From Pseudomonas sp. KU43P (GTDB lineage: Bacteria > Pseudomonadota > Gammaproteobacteria > Pseudomonadales > Pseudomonadaceae): a DNA stretch of 64,000 nt. Position numbers and translations under genes: made by a program. The notes beneath the pieces are model-generated. The model had not been told where the DNA came from, searched no databases, and saw only the letters and a program-made list of their open reading frames with translations. Positions within the stretch are counted from its first letter, which is position 1; each line of letters begins with the position of its first letter. The stretch lies in contig NZ_AP019365.1 of assembly GCF_033095865.1 (NCBI RefSeq), positions 1,895,501-1,959,500 on the forward strand, read 5' to 3'. Positions 46,175 through 56,302 of the stretch are shown piece after piece.

Positions 46175-47341
46175 ATGAATCTTCACGAGTATCAGGGTAA
46201 GCAGCTGTTCGCTGAATACGGCCTGCCAGTTTCCAAGGGTTTCGCAGTCGATACCCCTGAGCAAGCTGCAGAAGCCTGCGACAAGATCGGTGGTTCCGAG
46301 TGGGTTGTTAAGGCCCAGGTTCACGCCGGTGGTCGCGGTAAGGCGGGCGGCGTCAAGCTGGTTCGCAGCAAGGAAGACGCCAAGGCGTTCGCTGCACAGT
46401 GGTTGGGCAAGAATCTGGTCACCTACCAGACCGATGCCAACGGTCAACCCGTCTCCAAGATTCTGGTCGAATCCTGCACTGACATCGCCAAAGAGCTGTA
46501 CCTGGGCGCTGTCGTAGATCGTTCGAGCCGCCGTATCGTGTTCATGGCCTCCACCGAAGGTGGCGTGGACATCGAGAAAGTCGCTCACGAAACGCCTGAG
46601 AAGATCCTCAAGGCCACCATCGACCCGCTGGTCGGCGCTCAGCCGTTCCAGGGTCGCGAGCTGGCATTCCAGCTGGGCCTGGAAGGCAAGCAAGTTCAAC
46701 AGTTCGCCAAGATCTTCGTTGGCCTGGCCAAGCTGTTCAAGGATCACGACCTGGCGCTGCTGGAAGTGAACCCGCTGGTCATCAAGGCCGACGGCGACCT
46801 GCACTGCCTCGATGCCAAGATCAACATCGACGCCAACGCCATGTACCGTCAGCCCAAGCTGAAGACCTTCCACGACCCGTCCCAGGACGACGCCCGTGAA
46901 GCCCACGCCGCCAAGTTCGAACTGAACTACGTTGCCCTCGAAGGCAACATCGGCTGCATGGTCAACGGTGCCGGCCTGGCCATGGGTACCATGGACATCG
47001 TCAACCTGCACGGCGGCAAGCCAGCCAACTTCCTCGACGTAGGCGGCGGCGCTACCAAAGAGCGCGTTACCGAAGCGTTCAAGATCATTCTGTCCGACAG
47101 CAATGTCGCGGCCGTTCTGGTCAACATCTTCGGCGGCATCGTTCGCTGCGACATGATTGCCGAAGGCATCATCGGTGCAGTGAAAGAAGTCGGCGTCAAA
47201 GTACCGGTCGTCGTTCGCCTTGAAGGCAACAACGCCGAACTGGGCGCTAAAGTACTGGCAGAAAGCGGTTTGAACATCATTGCGGCAACCAGCCTGACCG
47301 ACGCTGCTCAACAAGTTGTCAAAGCTGCGGAGGGCAAGTAA
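46175..47341 (+). CDS. sucC: Succinyl-CoA synthetase beta subunit
   Basis: A 388-residue ATP-grasp subunit, the exact usual length when started at 46175 ([12 protein letters not shown]). The grasp-loop region [15 protein letters not shown] and the phosphate-binding GGGATKERV region are present. With SucD it makes ATP or GTP from succinyl-CoA. Its TAA shares one base with the sucD ATG (TAATG). The upstream gap 46003-46174 holds only non-coding sequence. Confidence 0.97.
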   Translation: MNLHEYQGKQLFAEYGLPVSKGFAVDTPEQAAEACDKIGGSEWVVKAQVHAGGRGKAGGVKLVRSKEDAKAFAAQWLGKNLVTYQTDANGQPVSKILVESCTDIAKELYLGAVVDRSSRRIVFMASTEGGVDIEKVAHETPEKILKATIDPLVGAQPFQGRELAFQLGLEGKQVQQFAKIFVGLAKLFKDHDLALLEVNPLVIKADGDLHCLDAKINIDANAMYRQPKLKTFHDPSQDDAREAHAAKFELNYVALEGNIGCMVNGAGLAMGTMDIVNLHGGKPANFLDVGGGATKERVTEAFKIILSDSNVAAVLVNIFGGIVRCDMIAEGIIGAVKEVGVKVPVVVRLEGNNAELGAKVLAESGLNIIAATSLTDAAQQVVKAAEGK

Positions 47342-48225
47342 TGAGCGTCCTGATCAATAAAGACACCAAAGTCATCTGCCAGGGCTTCACCGGCTCGCAG
47401 GGTACTTTCCACTCCGAACAAGCCATCGCCTACGGCACCAAGATGGTCGGCGGCGTAACCCCAGGCAAGGGTGGCACCACCCACCTGGGCCTGCCGGTGT
47501 TCAACACCGTCAAGGAAGCCGTGGAAGCTACCGGCGCTGACGCTTCGGTCATCTACGTTCCGGCTCCGTTCTGCAAAGACTCGATCCTGGAAGCGGCCTT
47601 CGGCGGCATCAAGCTGATCGTCTGCATCACCGAAGGCATTCCTACCCTGGACATGCTGGACGCCAAGGTCAAGTGCGACGAGCTGGGCGTGACCCTGATC
47701 GGCCCTAACTGCCCAGGCGTCATCACTCCGGGCGAGTGCAAGATCGGCATCATGCCAGGCCACATTCACCTGCCAGGCAAGGTCGGTATCGTTTCCCGTT
47801 CCGGCACCCTGACCTATGAAGCTGTGAAGCAGACCACCGACGCCGGCTTCGGCCAGTCGACCTGCGTCGGCATCGGCGGTGACCCGATCCCAGGCTCTAA
47901 CTTCATCGATATCCTGAAGCTGTTCCAGGAAGATCCGAAGACCGAAGCGATCGTGATGATCGGTGAGATCGGCGGTTCGGCTGAAGAAGAAGCTGCGGCC
48001 TACATCAAGGCCCACGTGACCAAGCCGGTCGTTTCCTACATCGCCGGTGTTACCGCACCTGCGGGTAAGCGCATGGGCCACGCTGGCGCCATCATCTCCG
48101 GCGGCAAGGGCACTGCGGACGAGAAGTTCGCTGCCCTGCAGGACGCGGGTGTGAAAACCGTGCGTTCCCTGGCTGACATCGGCAAGGCCCTGGCCGAGCT
48201 GACTGGCTGGGAAGCCAAGAAGTAA
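47341..48225 (+). CDS. sucD: Succinyl-CoA synthetase alpha subunit
   Basis: A 294-residue subunit with an N-terminal CoA-binding Rossmann domain ([14 protein letters not shown]) and the phosphohistidine loop [17 protein letters not shown]. Coupled to sucC by a one-base overlap and followed by a hairpin terminator, so it ends the suc operon. Confidence 0.97.
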   Translation: MSVLINKDTKVICQGFTGSQGTFHSEQAIAYGTKMVGGVTPGKGGTTHLGLPVFNTVKEAVEATGADASVIYVPAPFCKDSILEAAFGGIKLIVCITEGIPTLDMLDAKVKCDELGVTLIGPNCPGVITPGECKIGIMPGHIHLPGKVGIVSRSGTLTYEAVKQTTDAGFGQSTCVGIGGDPIPGSNFIDILKLFQEDPKTEAIVMIGEIGGSAEEEAAAYIKAHVTKPVVSYIAGVTAPAGKRMGHAGAIISGGKGTADEKFAALQDAGVKTVRSLADIGKALAELTGWEAKK

Positions 48226-48251
48226 GTAGCACGTAATACCCCCACGCGCAC

Positions 48252-48275
48252 AAAGGCCACCTTCGGGTGGCCTTT
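48252..48275 (+). terminator. Terminator after sucD
   Basis: Perfect ten-base stem AAAGGCCACC / GGTGGCCTTT with a TTCG loop; the following T-run is weak. Confidence 0.75.
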
Positions 48276-48305
48276 GTCGTTTCTGAGGTTTGTATTGCCT
48301 GTACT

Positions 48306-48400
48306 GGCCCCATCGCTGGCAAGCCGGCTCCCACCGTCACACCACATGTCATAAAGGCTGTGTTGTACCTGTGGGAGCCGGCTTGCCGGCGATAGGGCCG
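48306..48400. repeat. Inverted REP pair
   Basis: Opposed REP sequences (CTGGCAAGCCGGCTCCCAC and GTGGGAGCCGGCTTGCCGGC) in the 433-bp gap between sucD and brnQ. The rest of the gap (about 48401-48658) shows no gene; the brnQ promoter should be there. Confidence 0.85.
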
Positions 48401-48658
48401 ACGAATGTTTCAATCCGAGGATAATTCCTACTGTTCGCGGTCAACCAGACGACAAACATGTACGCACATCGGACAAGCAGCACTGTGCCAGTGCGTTTGC
48501 TGGGTAAAACGGTTAATCTACGCGTTCACTCTGTGCCCGTACCCCAAAAGGGAACGACACGCTAAACGGGTCTGGCCTATCAAGCCGGGCAGCATTTCCC
48601 TCATCCATGGGGAAATCCCTTCTCGAATCCCGATTTCAGCAGTGTGGTACTACCCTAA

Positions 48659-49972
48659 ATGAAAGTTTTAAAAGGCCAGGATATCCTGGCGCTTGGCTTT
48701 ATGACGTTCGCGCTTTTCGTGGGCGCCGGCAATATCATCTTCCCGCCTATCGTCGGCCTGCAATCCGGCCCGCACGTGTGGATGGCAGCACTAGGCTTCC
48801 TGGTGACTGCGGTAGGCCTGCCAGTCATCACCGTGGTCGCGCTGGCCAAGGTCGGCGGCGGCATGGATGCGCTGAGCAGCCCGATCGGCAAGTTCTTCGG
48901 CGGCTTGCTGGCGGCCGTGTGCTACCTCTCGGTCGGCCCGCTGTTCGCGACCCCGCGTACCGCGACCGTGTCGTTCGAAGTGGGCGTGGCACCGCTGACC
49001 GGCGAAAGCCCGCTGGCGCTGTTCATCTACAGCCTGGTGTACTTCATCGTCGTGCTGGCAGTTTCCATGTATCCGGGCAAGCTGCTCGATACTGTGGGCC
49101 GCTTCCTCGCGCCATTGAAGATCATCGCCCTGGCCGTGCTCGGCATCGCCGCCTTCGCACTGCCGGCCGGGACCATTGGTGAAGCGCAGCCGGCCTATGC
49201 CGCCGCCGCGTTCTCCAAGGGCTTCTCCGATGGCTACCTGACCATGGACACTTTGGGCGCCCTGGTCTTCGGTATCGTGATCGTCAACGCTATCCGCTCG
49301 CGCGGTGTCGAGTCGCCGAAGCTGATCACCCGCTACGCCATCATCGCCGGCCTGATTGCCGGTGTCGGCCTGGCGCTGGTGTACATCAGCCTGTTCCGCC
49401 TGGGTGCCGGCAGCCACGATATCGCTGCGGATGCCACCAATGGCGCGGCAGTACTTCACGCGTATGTGCAGCACACCTTCGGTTCGCTCGGCAGCGGGTT
49501 CCTGGCCGTGTTGATCGCCTTGGCTTGCCTGGTAACTGCAGTGGGCCTGACCTGTGCCTGCGCCGAATACTTCAGCCAGATCCTGCCGCTGTCGTACCGC
49601 GCTCTGGTGGTGATCCTGGCGGGCTTCTCGCTGCTGATCTCCAACCTGGGCCTGACCAAGCTGATCATGTTCTCGATCCCGGTGCTGACCGCCATCTACC
49701 CGCCGTGCATCGTGGTGGTGGGCTTGAGCTTCGTGAAGGACCTGTGGAATTCGCCGACCCGTATCCTGGCGCCAGTGATGCTGGTGTCGCTGGTATTCGG
49801 TATTGTCGACGCGATCAAGGGCAGCACCATCGCCCACGTGCTGCCAGACTTCATGGCGCACCTGCCGCTGAGCGATCAGGGCCTGGCCTGGCTGGTACCG
49901 TCGGTGGTAACGCTGGTTGGCGCCGTGGCCTGCGACCGCATGCTCGGCAAGCCGCGCGAAGCGCTGGCCTGA
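48659..49972 (+). CDS. brnQ: Branched-chain amino acid transporter (LIVCS family)
   Basis: A 437-residue inner-membrane carrier with about twelve helices. The N-terminus has the family motif [14 protein letters not shown], and [16 protein letters not shown] is the conserved segment following helix 3. It imports Leu, Ile and Val with a cation. It stands alone and ends at a strong terminator. Confidence 0.95.
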   Translation: MKVLKGQDILALGFMTFALFVGAGNIIFPPIVGLQSGPHVWMAALGFLVTAVGLPVITVVALAKVGGGMDALSSPIGKFFGGLLAAVCYLSVGPLFATPRTATVSFEVGVAPLTGESPLALFIYSLVYFIVVLAVSMYPGKLLDTVGRFLAPLKIIALAVLGIAAFALPAGTIGEAQPAYAAAAFSKGFSDGYLTMDTLGALVFGIVIVNAIRSRGVESPKLITRYAIIAGLIAGVGLALVYISLFRLGAGSHDIAADATNGAAVLHAYVQHTFGSLGSGFLAVLIALACLVTAVGLTCACAEYFSQILPLSYRALVVILAGFSLLISNLGLTKLIMFSIPVLTAIYPPCIVVVGLSFVKDLWNSPTRILAPVMLVSLVFGIVDAIKGSTIAHVLPDFMAHLPLSDQGLAWLVPSVVTLVGAVACDRMLGKPREALA

Positions 49973-50037
49973 TGTGTTGAAGCCTGGGGGCTGCACCGGC
50001 CACAAGCCACAGGGTGCGCGCCGCAGGTGAAGACCAG

Positions 50038-50070
50038 AAAACCCCGCATTCGCAAGGATGCGGGGTTTTT
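50038..50070 (+). terminator. Terminator of brnQ
   Basis: Stem AAAACCCCGCAT / ATGCGGGGTTTT with an eight-base loop and trailing T-run. Confidence 0.92.
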
Positions 50071-50079
50071 GTTTGTCTG

Positions 50080-50168
50080 CACCGGCCTCATCGCCGGCAA
50101 GCCGGCTCCCACAAAAAAAGCCACCACTGACCCTGTGGGAGCCGGCTTGCCGGCGATGAGGCCGGTGC
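50080..50168. repeat. Inverted REP pair
   Basis: CACCGGCCTCATCGCCGGCA and its reverse complement flank about 30 bp; the whole 89 bp can fold into one long hairpin. Confidence 0.9.
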
Positions 50169-50267
50169 AGGTAAAGCGTATTTTCAGCCAATCATGTGTC
50201 TTTACTGGCTTGCCGGCGTCGAAACCCGGTCCTTACCCTTTATGCACCTTGCCCTCGGGAAACCTGC

Positions 50268-51014
50268 ATGAACTTCATCCAAAGCAACCTCCACAACCTG
50301 CTGGCCATCTGCTGGTTCGCGCTCTGCTGGGGTGGCTACACCCGTTATGCCATCTGGAAAGGGCGCGACACCGCGTGCCTGGCCAGCGTGCTGCACCTCT
50401 ACCGCGAAGACTGGATGCGCCGGATGTTGCTGCGCGACAACCGTATTGCCGATGCCAGCGTGATCGGCAACCTCGAACGCAATGCATCGTTCTTCGCTTC
50501 CAGCACCCTGATCATCCTGGCCGGCATTCTCACCGTGCTGGGCGCATCGGACCGTGCACTGTCATTGCTGGCTGACCTGCCATTGGTGCAGCAGGCATCC
50601 CAGGGCATGTCGGAAATCAAGCTACTGTGCCTGGCAATGGTATTCGTCTATGCGTTCTTCACTTTCAGCTGGTGTATGCGTCAATACAACTTTGCAGCGG
50701 TGTTGGTGGGCTCTGCACCCATGATTGGCGAGCGCCTGGTCAATGAGCTGGAGCGCAAGGCCTTTGCCTCAAGAGCCGCACGGGTATTGTCGTTGGCGGC
50801 CAACCAGTTCAACTTCGGTCTGCGTTCTTATTATTTCGGCATGGCCATGCTCACCTGGTTCATCAGCCCGTGGTTGTTCATGGTCGTGAGTGTGGGGGTA
50901 GTGCTGATTCTGTATCGTCGCGAGTTCCATTCCGATGTGCTCGAGGTCATGGTATTCACGCCAACGGAGAGTGCACCCGGCGAGACAAGCAAGGAAACTA
51001 CCGTCATTAACTGA
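50268..51014 (+). CDS. DUF599-family membrane protein
   Basis: A 248-residue protein with four or more hydrophobic segments (about residues 8-25, 75-95, 120-145, 190-230). The family-like N-terminal region LLAICWFALCWGGYTRYA and the segment CMRQYNFAAVLVGSAP suggest DUF599, whose function is unknown. The ATG at 50268 is chosen because the first helix follows it. It converges on a small lipoprotein gene across a shared terminator. Confidence 0.8.
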   Translation: MNFIQSNLHNLLAICWFALCWGGYTRYAIWKGRDTACLASVLHLYREDWMRRMLLRDNRIADASVIGNLERNASFFASSTLIILAGILTVLGASDRALSLLADLPLVQQASQGMSEIKLLCLAMVFVYAFFTFSWCMRQYNFAAVLVGSAPMIGERLVNELERKAFASRAARVLSLAANQFNFGLRSYYFGMAMLTWFISPWLFMVVSVGVVLILYRREFHSDVLEVMVFTPTESAPGETSKETTVIN

Positions 51015-51041
51015 AACGTTTAATCCAAAAGTGATGGATAC

Positions 51042-51070
51042 AAAAAAACCCGACAATGTCGGGTTTTTTT
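51042..51070. terminator. Bidirectional terminator
   Basis: Symmetric AAAAAAACCCGACA / TGTCGGGTTTTTTT hairpin between the DUF599 gene and the small lipoprotein gene, serving both convergent units. Confidence 0.93.
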
Positions 51071-51081
51071 GTACAGCTCGA

Positions 51082-51357
51082 TTACTGCTTGGCAGGCTCG
51101 GCTGGCGCGGTTTCCGGAGCCGGAGTTGCCGGAGCGGCTTCTTCGGCTGCCTTCTTCTCGGCTTCGGCCTGATCTTTGGCGGCTTCGGCGTTTTCCTTAG
51201 CAGCGTCGTTCATTTTATCCTGAGCTTCGCCCATCTTCTCCTGGGCTTGCTCGGCGTGTTGCTGTGCGTCCTGGGCTTTGTCTTCGCTCGCTTTATCGCA
51301 AGCGGCCAGGCCCATGGCAGCGGCCAGCATCAGAGCAAAAGCAAAAGGTTTACGCAT
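51082..51357 (-). CDS. Small Ala/Glu/Lys-rich lipoprotein
   Basis: A 91-residue lipoprotein with lipobox LAAC (Cys20). A strongly charged, Ala/Glu/Lys/Gln-rich helical stretch (about 25-70) forms imperfect 11-residue-like repeats (AQEKMGEAQDKMNDAAKENA in part), then a Pro/Ala tail. The composition resembles LEA-like or Lpp-like helical envelope proteins. No cysteine other than the acylated one. Function unknown. Confidence 0.8.
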   Translation of the reverse strand: MRKPFAFALMLAAAMGLAACDKASEDKAQDAQQHAEQAQEKMGEAQDKMNDAAKENAEAAKDQAEAEKKAAEEAAPATPAPETAPAEPAKQ

Positions 51358-51509
51358 GGGGGTGTATCTCCTTGGTGGGATAAGTGACTTGTTCCTTCGA
51401 GTTCACGAGTCTGGAATAAGTTCCGCAGAGATTACAGATATATAACATCGTGTTCTATATAGACTTTTTATCCTTTTTATGAAGCGCGCAGGTAACAGGG
51501 AAAGAACCG

Positions 51510-51986
51510 ATGAGCGACTCCAGCTTGATGGCCATGGCCGAACGATTCTTGTCGGCACTAAAACATTGCCAAGTGTTGCAAATGCGTGTGGACCATGCGG
51601 ATGCCGAAGGCATGACACTGATGATGCCCTGGTCACCGACCATCGTCGGCAACCCGCAGACCGGTGCCGTGCATGGTGGTGCGCTGACCACACTGATGGA
51701 CACCACTTGCGGCATGGCCACCTTGTGTGTGCTGCCGCGTTTCGAGGTCTGCCCGACCCTGGACCTGCGCATCGACTACATGCACCCGGCCGAGGCGGGC
51801 AAGGCAATTTACGGCCATGCGCAGTGCTACCGGGTTACCCGTGACGTCATCTTTACCCGCGGTACCGCCTACCAGGACGACCCGGACCAGCCGATCTGCC
51901 AGGTGGTGGGCACGTTCATGCGTCTGGGTCAGGAAATCAAAGGCGGCATTCGTTTCGGCAACAGCCTGAAGGAGGGCGGCGCATGA
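51510..51986 (+). CDS. PaaI-type hotdog thioesterase
   Basis: A 158-residue hotdog-fold protein with the catalytic-type motif GAVHGGALTTLMDTTCG and the second-strand region TLDLRIDYMHPA. Members hydrolyse acyl- or aryl-CoA esters. Its TGA overlaps the ATG of another hotdog gene (ATGA), so the two are translationally coupled and may form a heteromer. Confidence 0.85.
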   Translation: MSDSSLMAMAERFLSALKHCQVLQMRVDHADAEGMTLMMPWSPTIVGNPQTGAVHGGALTTLMDTTCGMATLCVLPRFEVCPTLDLRIDYMHPAEAGKAIYGHAQCYRVTRDVIFTRGTAYQDDPDQPICQVVGTFMRLGQEIKGGIRFGNSLKEGGA

Positions 51987-52465
51987 TTCCCCAGGACGTC
52001 CGTCAGCGGCTGAACGCAGCCCATGCCGTGGGCGATTATGAACCCTTGCTGGCGCTGATCCCCTACGCGGCCCTGATCGGCATCACTTGCGAACGCCAGG
52101 GCGATGACCTGCTGTTTTGCCTGCCGGCCAATCAGGACAACATTGGCAACCCGTTGCTTCCGGCCATTCACGGGGGGGTCATCGCCGGCTTCATGGAGCT
52201 TTCGGCAGCGCTTTACCTGTTGATCTACAGCGAGAGCGCGAGCATTCCCAAAATCATCGATTTCTCCATCGACTACCTGCGCGCCGGCCATTATCGCGAC
52301 ACCTATGCCCAGTGCCAGCTCTGGCGCCAGGGGCGGCGAGTGACCAACGTGGCGATCACCGCCTGGCAGGCTGACCGGCAATCACCGATCGCCACGGCGC
52401 GTGCACATTTCAAGATCGAACCGGAAAAGCCCTTGAAATCATCAGGTCAGCCCCCATCTGAATGA
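51983..52465 (+). CDS. Second hotdog thioesterase-like protein
   Basis: A 160-residue hotdog protein with [15 protein letters not shown] and [11 protein letters not shown], paralogous in layout to the gene before it and overlapping it by four bases. It is the last gene before htpG, 70 bp upstream, but htpG has its own context. Substrate unknown. Confidence 0.83.
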   Translation: MIPQDVRQRLNAAHAVGDYEPLLALIPYAALIGITCERQGDDLLFCLPANQDNIGNPLLPAIHGGVIAGFMELSAALYLLIYSESASIPKIIDFSIDYLRAGHYRDTYAQCQLWRQGRRVTNVAITAWQADRQSPIATARAHFKIEPEKPLKSSGQPPSE

Positions 52466-52535
52466 CATCCGCCGTCAACGCAGGCCAAATCGGCTGCCAG
52501 GCGCCAACTGCCATCAGATCGGAGTTTTGAAGACC

Positions 52536-54440
52536 ATGAGTGTGGAAACACAAAAGGAAACCCTGGGCTTCCAGACCGAGGTGAAGCAACTGCTGCACCT
52601 CATGATTCATTCGCTGTACTCGAACAAGGAGATCTTCCTGCGTGAGCTGATCTCCAACGCCTCCGACGCGGCCGACAAGCTGCGTTTCGAAGCCCTGGCC
52701 AAGCCCGAGCTGTTCGAAGGCGATGCCGATCTGAAGATCCGCCTGAGCTTCGACAAGGACGCCGGCACCGTGACCCTCGAGGACAACGGCATCGGCATGA
52801 GCCGTGAAGACGTCATCGCTCACCTGGGTACCATCGCCAAGTCCGGCACCGCCGACTTCATGAAGAACCTCACCGGTGACCAGAAGAAGGACTCGCACCT
52901 GATCGGCCAATTCGGCGTGGGCTTCTACTCGGCCTTCATCGTGGCCGACAAGGTCGACGTCTTCAGCCGCCGCGCCGGCCAGCCGGCCGCCGAGGGCGTG
53001 CACTGGTCGTCCAAGGGTGAGGGTGAGTTCGAGGTCGCGACCATCGACAAACCTGAGCGTGGCACCCGTATCGTCCTGCACCTGAAGAAGGACGAGCAGG
53101 AATTCGCCGATGGCTGGCGCCTGCGCAACGTGGTCAAGAAGTACTCCGACCACATTGCCCTGCCGATCCAGCTGCCCAAGGAGCAGGCTGCCGCCGAAGG
53201 CGAGGAACAGCCGGCCCAGGAGTGGGAAACCGTCAACCGCGCCAGCGCCCTGTGGACCCGTCCGCGTACCGAGATCAAGGACGAGGAATACCAGGAGTTC
53301 TACAAGCACATCGGCCATGACTTCGAGAACCCGCTGGCCTGGAGCCACAACAAGGTCGAAGGCAAGCTCGAGTACAGCTCGCTGCTGTACGTGCCGGCCC
53401 GTGCGCCGTTCGACCTGTACCAGCGCGAAGCGCCACGCGGCCTGAAGCTGTATGTGCAGCGCGTGTTCATCATGGACCAGGCCGAGTCGTTCCTGCCGCT
53501 GTACCTGCGCTTCATCAAGGGCGTGGTCGACTCCAACGACCTGTCGCTGAACGTGTCCCGCGAGATTCTGCAGAAAGATCCGATCATCGATTCGATGAAG
53601 ACCGCGCTGACCAAGCGCGTGCTGGACATGCTGGAAAAGCTGGCGAAGAACGAGCCGGAGCAATACAAGGGCTTCTGGAAGAACTTCGGCCAGGTGCTGA
53701 AGGAAGGCCCGGCCGAGGACTTCGCCAACAAAGAGAAGATCGCCGGCCTGCTGCGCTTTGCGTCCACTCACGACGACAGCGGCGAGCAGAGCGTTGCCCT
53801 GGCGGACTACCTGGCACGCGCCAAGGAAGGCCAGGACAAGATCTACTACCTCACCGGCGAGACCTACGCGCAGGTCAAGAACAGCCCGCACCTGGAAGTC
53901 TTCCGCAAGAAAGGCATCGAAGTGCTGCTGCTGACCGACCGCATCGACGAGTGGCTGATGAGCTACCTCAACGAATTCGACGGCAAGTCCTTCGTCGACG
54001 TCGCCCGTGGCGACCTGGACCTGGGCAAGCTGGACTCCGAAGAGGACAAGAAGGCCCAGGAAGAAGTCGCCAAGGAAAAAGAAGGCCTGGTCGAGCGCCT
54101 GAAGGGTGCCCTGGGTGACAGCGTTGCCGAAGTGCGTGTGTCGCACCGCCTGACCGATTCGCCGGCGATCCTCGCCATCGGCGAGCAGGACCTGGGCTTG
54201 CAGATGCGCCAGATCCTCGAGGCCAGTGGGCAGAAAGTGCCGGATTCGAAGCCGATCTTCGAATTCAACCCGACCCATCCGCTGATCGAGAAGCTCGACA
54301 ACGAGCAGAGCGAAGACCGCTTCGCCGAACTCTCGCACATTCTCTTCGACCAGGCGGCCCTGGCGGCCGGCGACAGCTTGAAGGATCCGGCGGCTTACGT
54401 TCGTCGCCTGAACAAGCTGCTGGTCGAGCTGTCTGCTTGA
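52536..54440 (+). CDS. htpG: Chaperone HtpG (Hsp90)
   Basis: A 634-residue Hsp90, the usual bacterial length. The GHKL ATPase domain shows [30 protein letters not shown] and GQFGVGFYS. The middle-domain catalytic arginine region is LNVSREILQ. The start MSVETQKE is taken at 52536; a TTG nine bases earlier is less likely. A strong terminator follows. Confidence 0.97.
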   Translation: MSVETQKETLGFQTEVKQLLHLMIHSLYSNKEIFLRELISNASDAADKLRFEALAKPELFEGDADLKIRLSFDKDAGTVTLEDNGIGMSREDVIAHLGTIAKSGTADFMKNLTGDQKKDSHLIGQFGVGFYSAFIVADKVDVFSRRAGQPAAEGVHWSSKGEGEFEVATIDKPERGTRIVLHLKKDEQEFADGWRLRNVVKKYSDHIALPIQLPKEQAAAEGEEQPAQEWETVNRASALWTRPRTEIKDEEYQEFYKHIGHDFENPLAWSHNKVEGKLEYSSLLYVPARAPFDLYQREAPRGLKLYVQRVFIMDQAESFLPLYLRFIKGVVDSNDLSLNVSREILQKDPIIDSMKTALTKRVLDMLEKLAKNEPEQYKGFWKNFGQVLKEGPAEDFANKEKIAGLLRFASTHDDSGEQSVALADYLARAKEGQDKIYYLTGETYAQVKNSPHLEVFRKKGIEVLLLTDRIDEWLMSYLNEFDGKSFVDVARGDLDLGKLDSEEDKKAQEEVAKEKEGLVERLKGALGDSVAEVRVSHRLTDSPAILAIGEQDLGLQMRQILEASGQKVPDSKPIFEFNPTHPLIEKLDNEQSEDRFAELSHILFDQAALAAGDSLKDPAAYVRRLNKLLVELSA

Positions 54441-54453
54441 GTTGATGCACAGG

Positions 54454-54478
54454 AAAGCCCGCTTCGGCGGGCTTTTTT
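54454..54478 (+). terminator. Terminator of htpG
   Basis: Stem AAAGCCCGC / GCGGGCTTT with TTCG loop and six T. Confidence 0.92.
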
Positions 54479-54501
54479 CATGGTGGGCTAAGGAGTGCTT
54501 G

Positions 54502-55227
54502 ATGAGCAAGGTAATCGTCGAATCGTTGGTTTATCACCTGTCCGGCAAGACCTATGAAAGCCGCCTGGTCTACGAGCCAGGCGCGCTGGCGAGGCCGGGC
54601 CTGGTGATGGCGCCGAACTGGATGGGTATTGGCGAAGGCGCGGAGCGCATTGCCAAGGAAGTGGCCGAGAAAGGTTACGTAGTGCTGGTTGCCGACCTGT
54701 ATGGGCAATTGGTGCGCCCGTCCAATGCGGACGAGGCAGGCGCGGCGATGATGCCGTTGAAGAATGACCGGGCCGAGCTGCGCAAGCGGATGACCGAGGC
54801 CTTGTCGCAGCTGCTGGGGCAGTCCAAGGCGTTGTTGGAGCCTGGCGAGGTGGCCACCTTTGGCTTCTGCTTTGGCGGTTGCTGCGCCCTGGAGCTGGCC
54901 CGTAGCGGTGCCGACCTGAAGGCTGCAGTGTCGTTCCATGGCACGCTGGATACCCCGAACCCCGAGGATGCCAAGCGTATCAAGGGCTCGGTGCTGGTGC
55001 TGCACGGCGCTGCCGACCCGCTGGTGCCGAAGGAGCAGTTGCCGGCGTTCGAGGAAGAGATGAACGCGGCCAAGGTGGATTGGCAGTTACTGAGCTACGG
55101 CGGTGCGGTGCATTCGTTTACCGATCCGAATGCCAATGTGCCAGGCAAGATGCAGTATGACCGCCGTACCTCGCAGCGGGCATTCTGCTCGATGCACAAC
55201 CTGCTTGCCGAAGTGTTCCGGCGCTGA
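54502..55227 (+). CDS. Dienelactone hydrolase family protein
   Basis: A 241-residue alpha/beta hydrolase. The likely nucleophile is Cys in FGFCFGGCCALEL; Asp in LHGAADPLVP and His in GGAVHSFTDP complete the triad. Members act on lactones or related esters, but the substrate here is open. AAGGAG lies eight bases before the ATG at 54502. Confidence 0.9.
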   Translation: MSKVIVESLVYHLSGKTYESRLVYEPGALARPGLVMAPNWMGIGEGAERIAKEVAEKGYVVLVADLYGQLVRPSNADEAGAAMMPLKNDRAELRKRMTEALSQLLGQSKALLEPGEVATFGFCFGGCCALELARSGADLKAAVSFHGTLDTPNPEDAKRIKGSVLVLHGAADPLVPKEQLPAFEEEMNAAKVDWQLLSYGGAVHSFTDPNANVPGKMQYDRRTSQRAFCSMHNLLAEVFRR

Positions 55228-55245
55228 TTGGGCAGGGGCTGCTAC

Positions 55246-55314
55246 GCAGCCCATCGCCGGCAAGCCGGCTCCTACACAGAGCTGTGGGAGCCGGCTTGCC
55301 GGCGATGGGCCGCA
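55246..55314. repeat. Inverted REP pair
   Basis: CATCGCCGGCAAGCCGGCTC and its reverse complement 13 bp apart between the convergent hydrolase and pirin genes. Confidence 0.88.
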
Positions 55315-55326
55315 AAGCGCCCTAGG

Positions 55327-56190
55327 TCAGCGGGGCAAGTCGATCCGCGATGTCTCCCCTGGAACCACTGGCCAATCCCCCGCAGCCCACTTCGCCCTGG
55401 CCTGCTCGATCAACTCCGGATCGCTCGCCACGAAATTCCAGTTCATCCGCCGTGGCCCATCCAGCGGCTCGCCGCCGATAAGCACCAGCTGGCACTCACC
55501 CTGCGCATACAGGGCTATTTCTTCGCCCTCCGGCAGCACCACCAGGCTGCACGGCTCGACTTCTTCATCGTTCATCATCAGCTCGCCATCCAGTACATAC
55601 AGCGCCCGCTGCGGATGTTCATCGGGCACCAGCAGGGTGGTGGCCGGTTGCATCCGTACATGGGCATAGAGGGTAGGGGAGAGCACCGGCACCGGAGACT
55701 CCAGGCAGAACCCGCTACCGGCAATCATGCAGATGCGTACCCCCAGGCTGTCGCTGACCGGCAGGCTTGCCGCCGGGTGATGGCTGTAGCTAGGCGTGCC
55801 TTGCTCCAATTTTCGCGGCGACGCCAGCCATACCTGCAGCCCATGCAGGCGCGAGCCATGGGCCAGGGCGTCGGCAGGGGTTCGCTCGACATGCGCCACG
55901 CCGCTGCCTGCGGTCATCCAGCTCACGTCGCCGGGCAGCACGCGCTGTTCCGAGCCCAGGCTGTCCTTGTGCAGGATCGCCCCTTCGAACAGGTAGGTCA
56001 GGGTCGACAACCCGATATGCGGGTGCTGACGGATATCCATGCCATGCCCCGGCGCATAGTCGGTTTCGAGCATGTGGTCGAAGAACACGAACGGGCCGAC
56101 ACTGCGGCATTGGGCCGAGGGCAGCGGGCGCAGGATCGGTTGGCCCTCCACCGATTCGGCGCGTGGGCGAATGATCAGGGGGCTGCTCAT
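55327..56190 (-). CDS. Pirin family protein
   Basis: A 287-residue bicupin. The metal-binding histidines of the N-terminal cupin are in GMDIRQHPHIGLSTLTY and a His/Glu pair in GSGVAHVERTP. Pirins may act as quercetinase-like dioxygenases or as regulators through metal binding. The ATG at 56190 has GGAG six bases upstream; the frame is open further but without a ribosome site. Confidence 0.92.
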   Translation of the reverse strand: MSSPLIIRPRAESVEGQPILRPLPSAQCRSVGPFVFFDHMLETDYAPGHGMDIRQHPHIGLSTLTYLFEGAILHKDSLGSEQRVLPGDVSWMTAGSGVAHVERTPADALAHGSRLHGLQVWLASPRKLEQGTPSYSHHPAASLPVSDSLGVRICMIAGSGFCLESPVPVLSPTLYAHVRMQPATTLLVPDEHPQRALYVLDGELMMNDEEVEPCSLVVLPEGEEIALYAQGECQLVLIGGEPLDGPRRMNWNFVASDPELIEQARAKWAAGDWPVVPGETSRIDLPR

Positions 56191-56302
56191 ACTGGGCTCC
56201 AGGGGGGAGGAATTGCCCAAGCATAGCGGTTTGGCGGGTGAAGCTGAACCGTCGTGCCCGCCGCTCGGTCTACCTTGCTGTATTCGCAAAAGGAAGCTGC
56301 CC

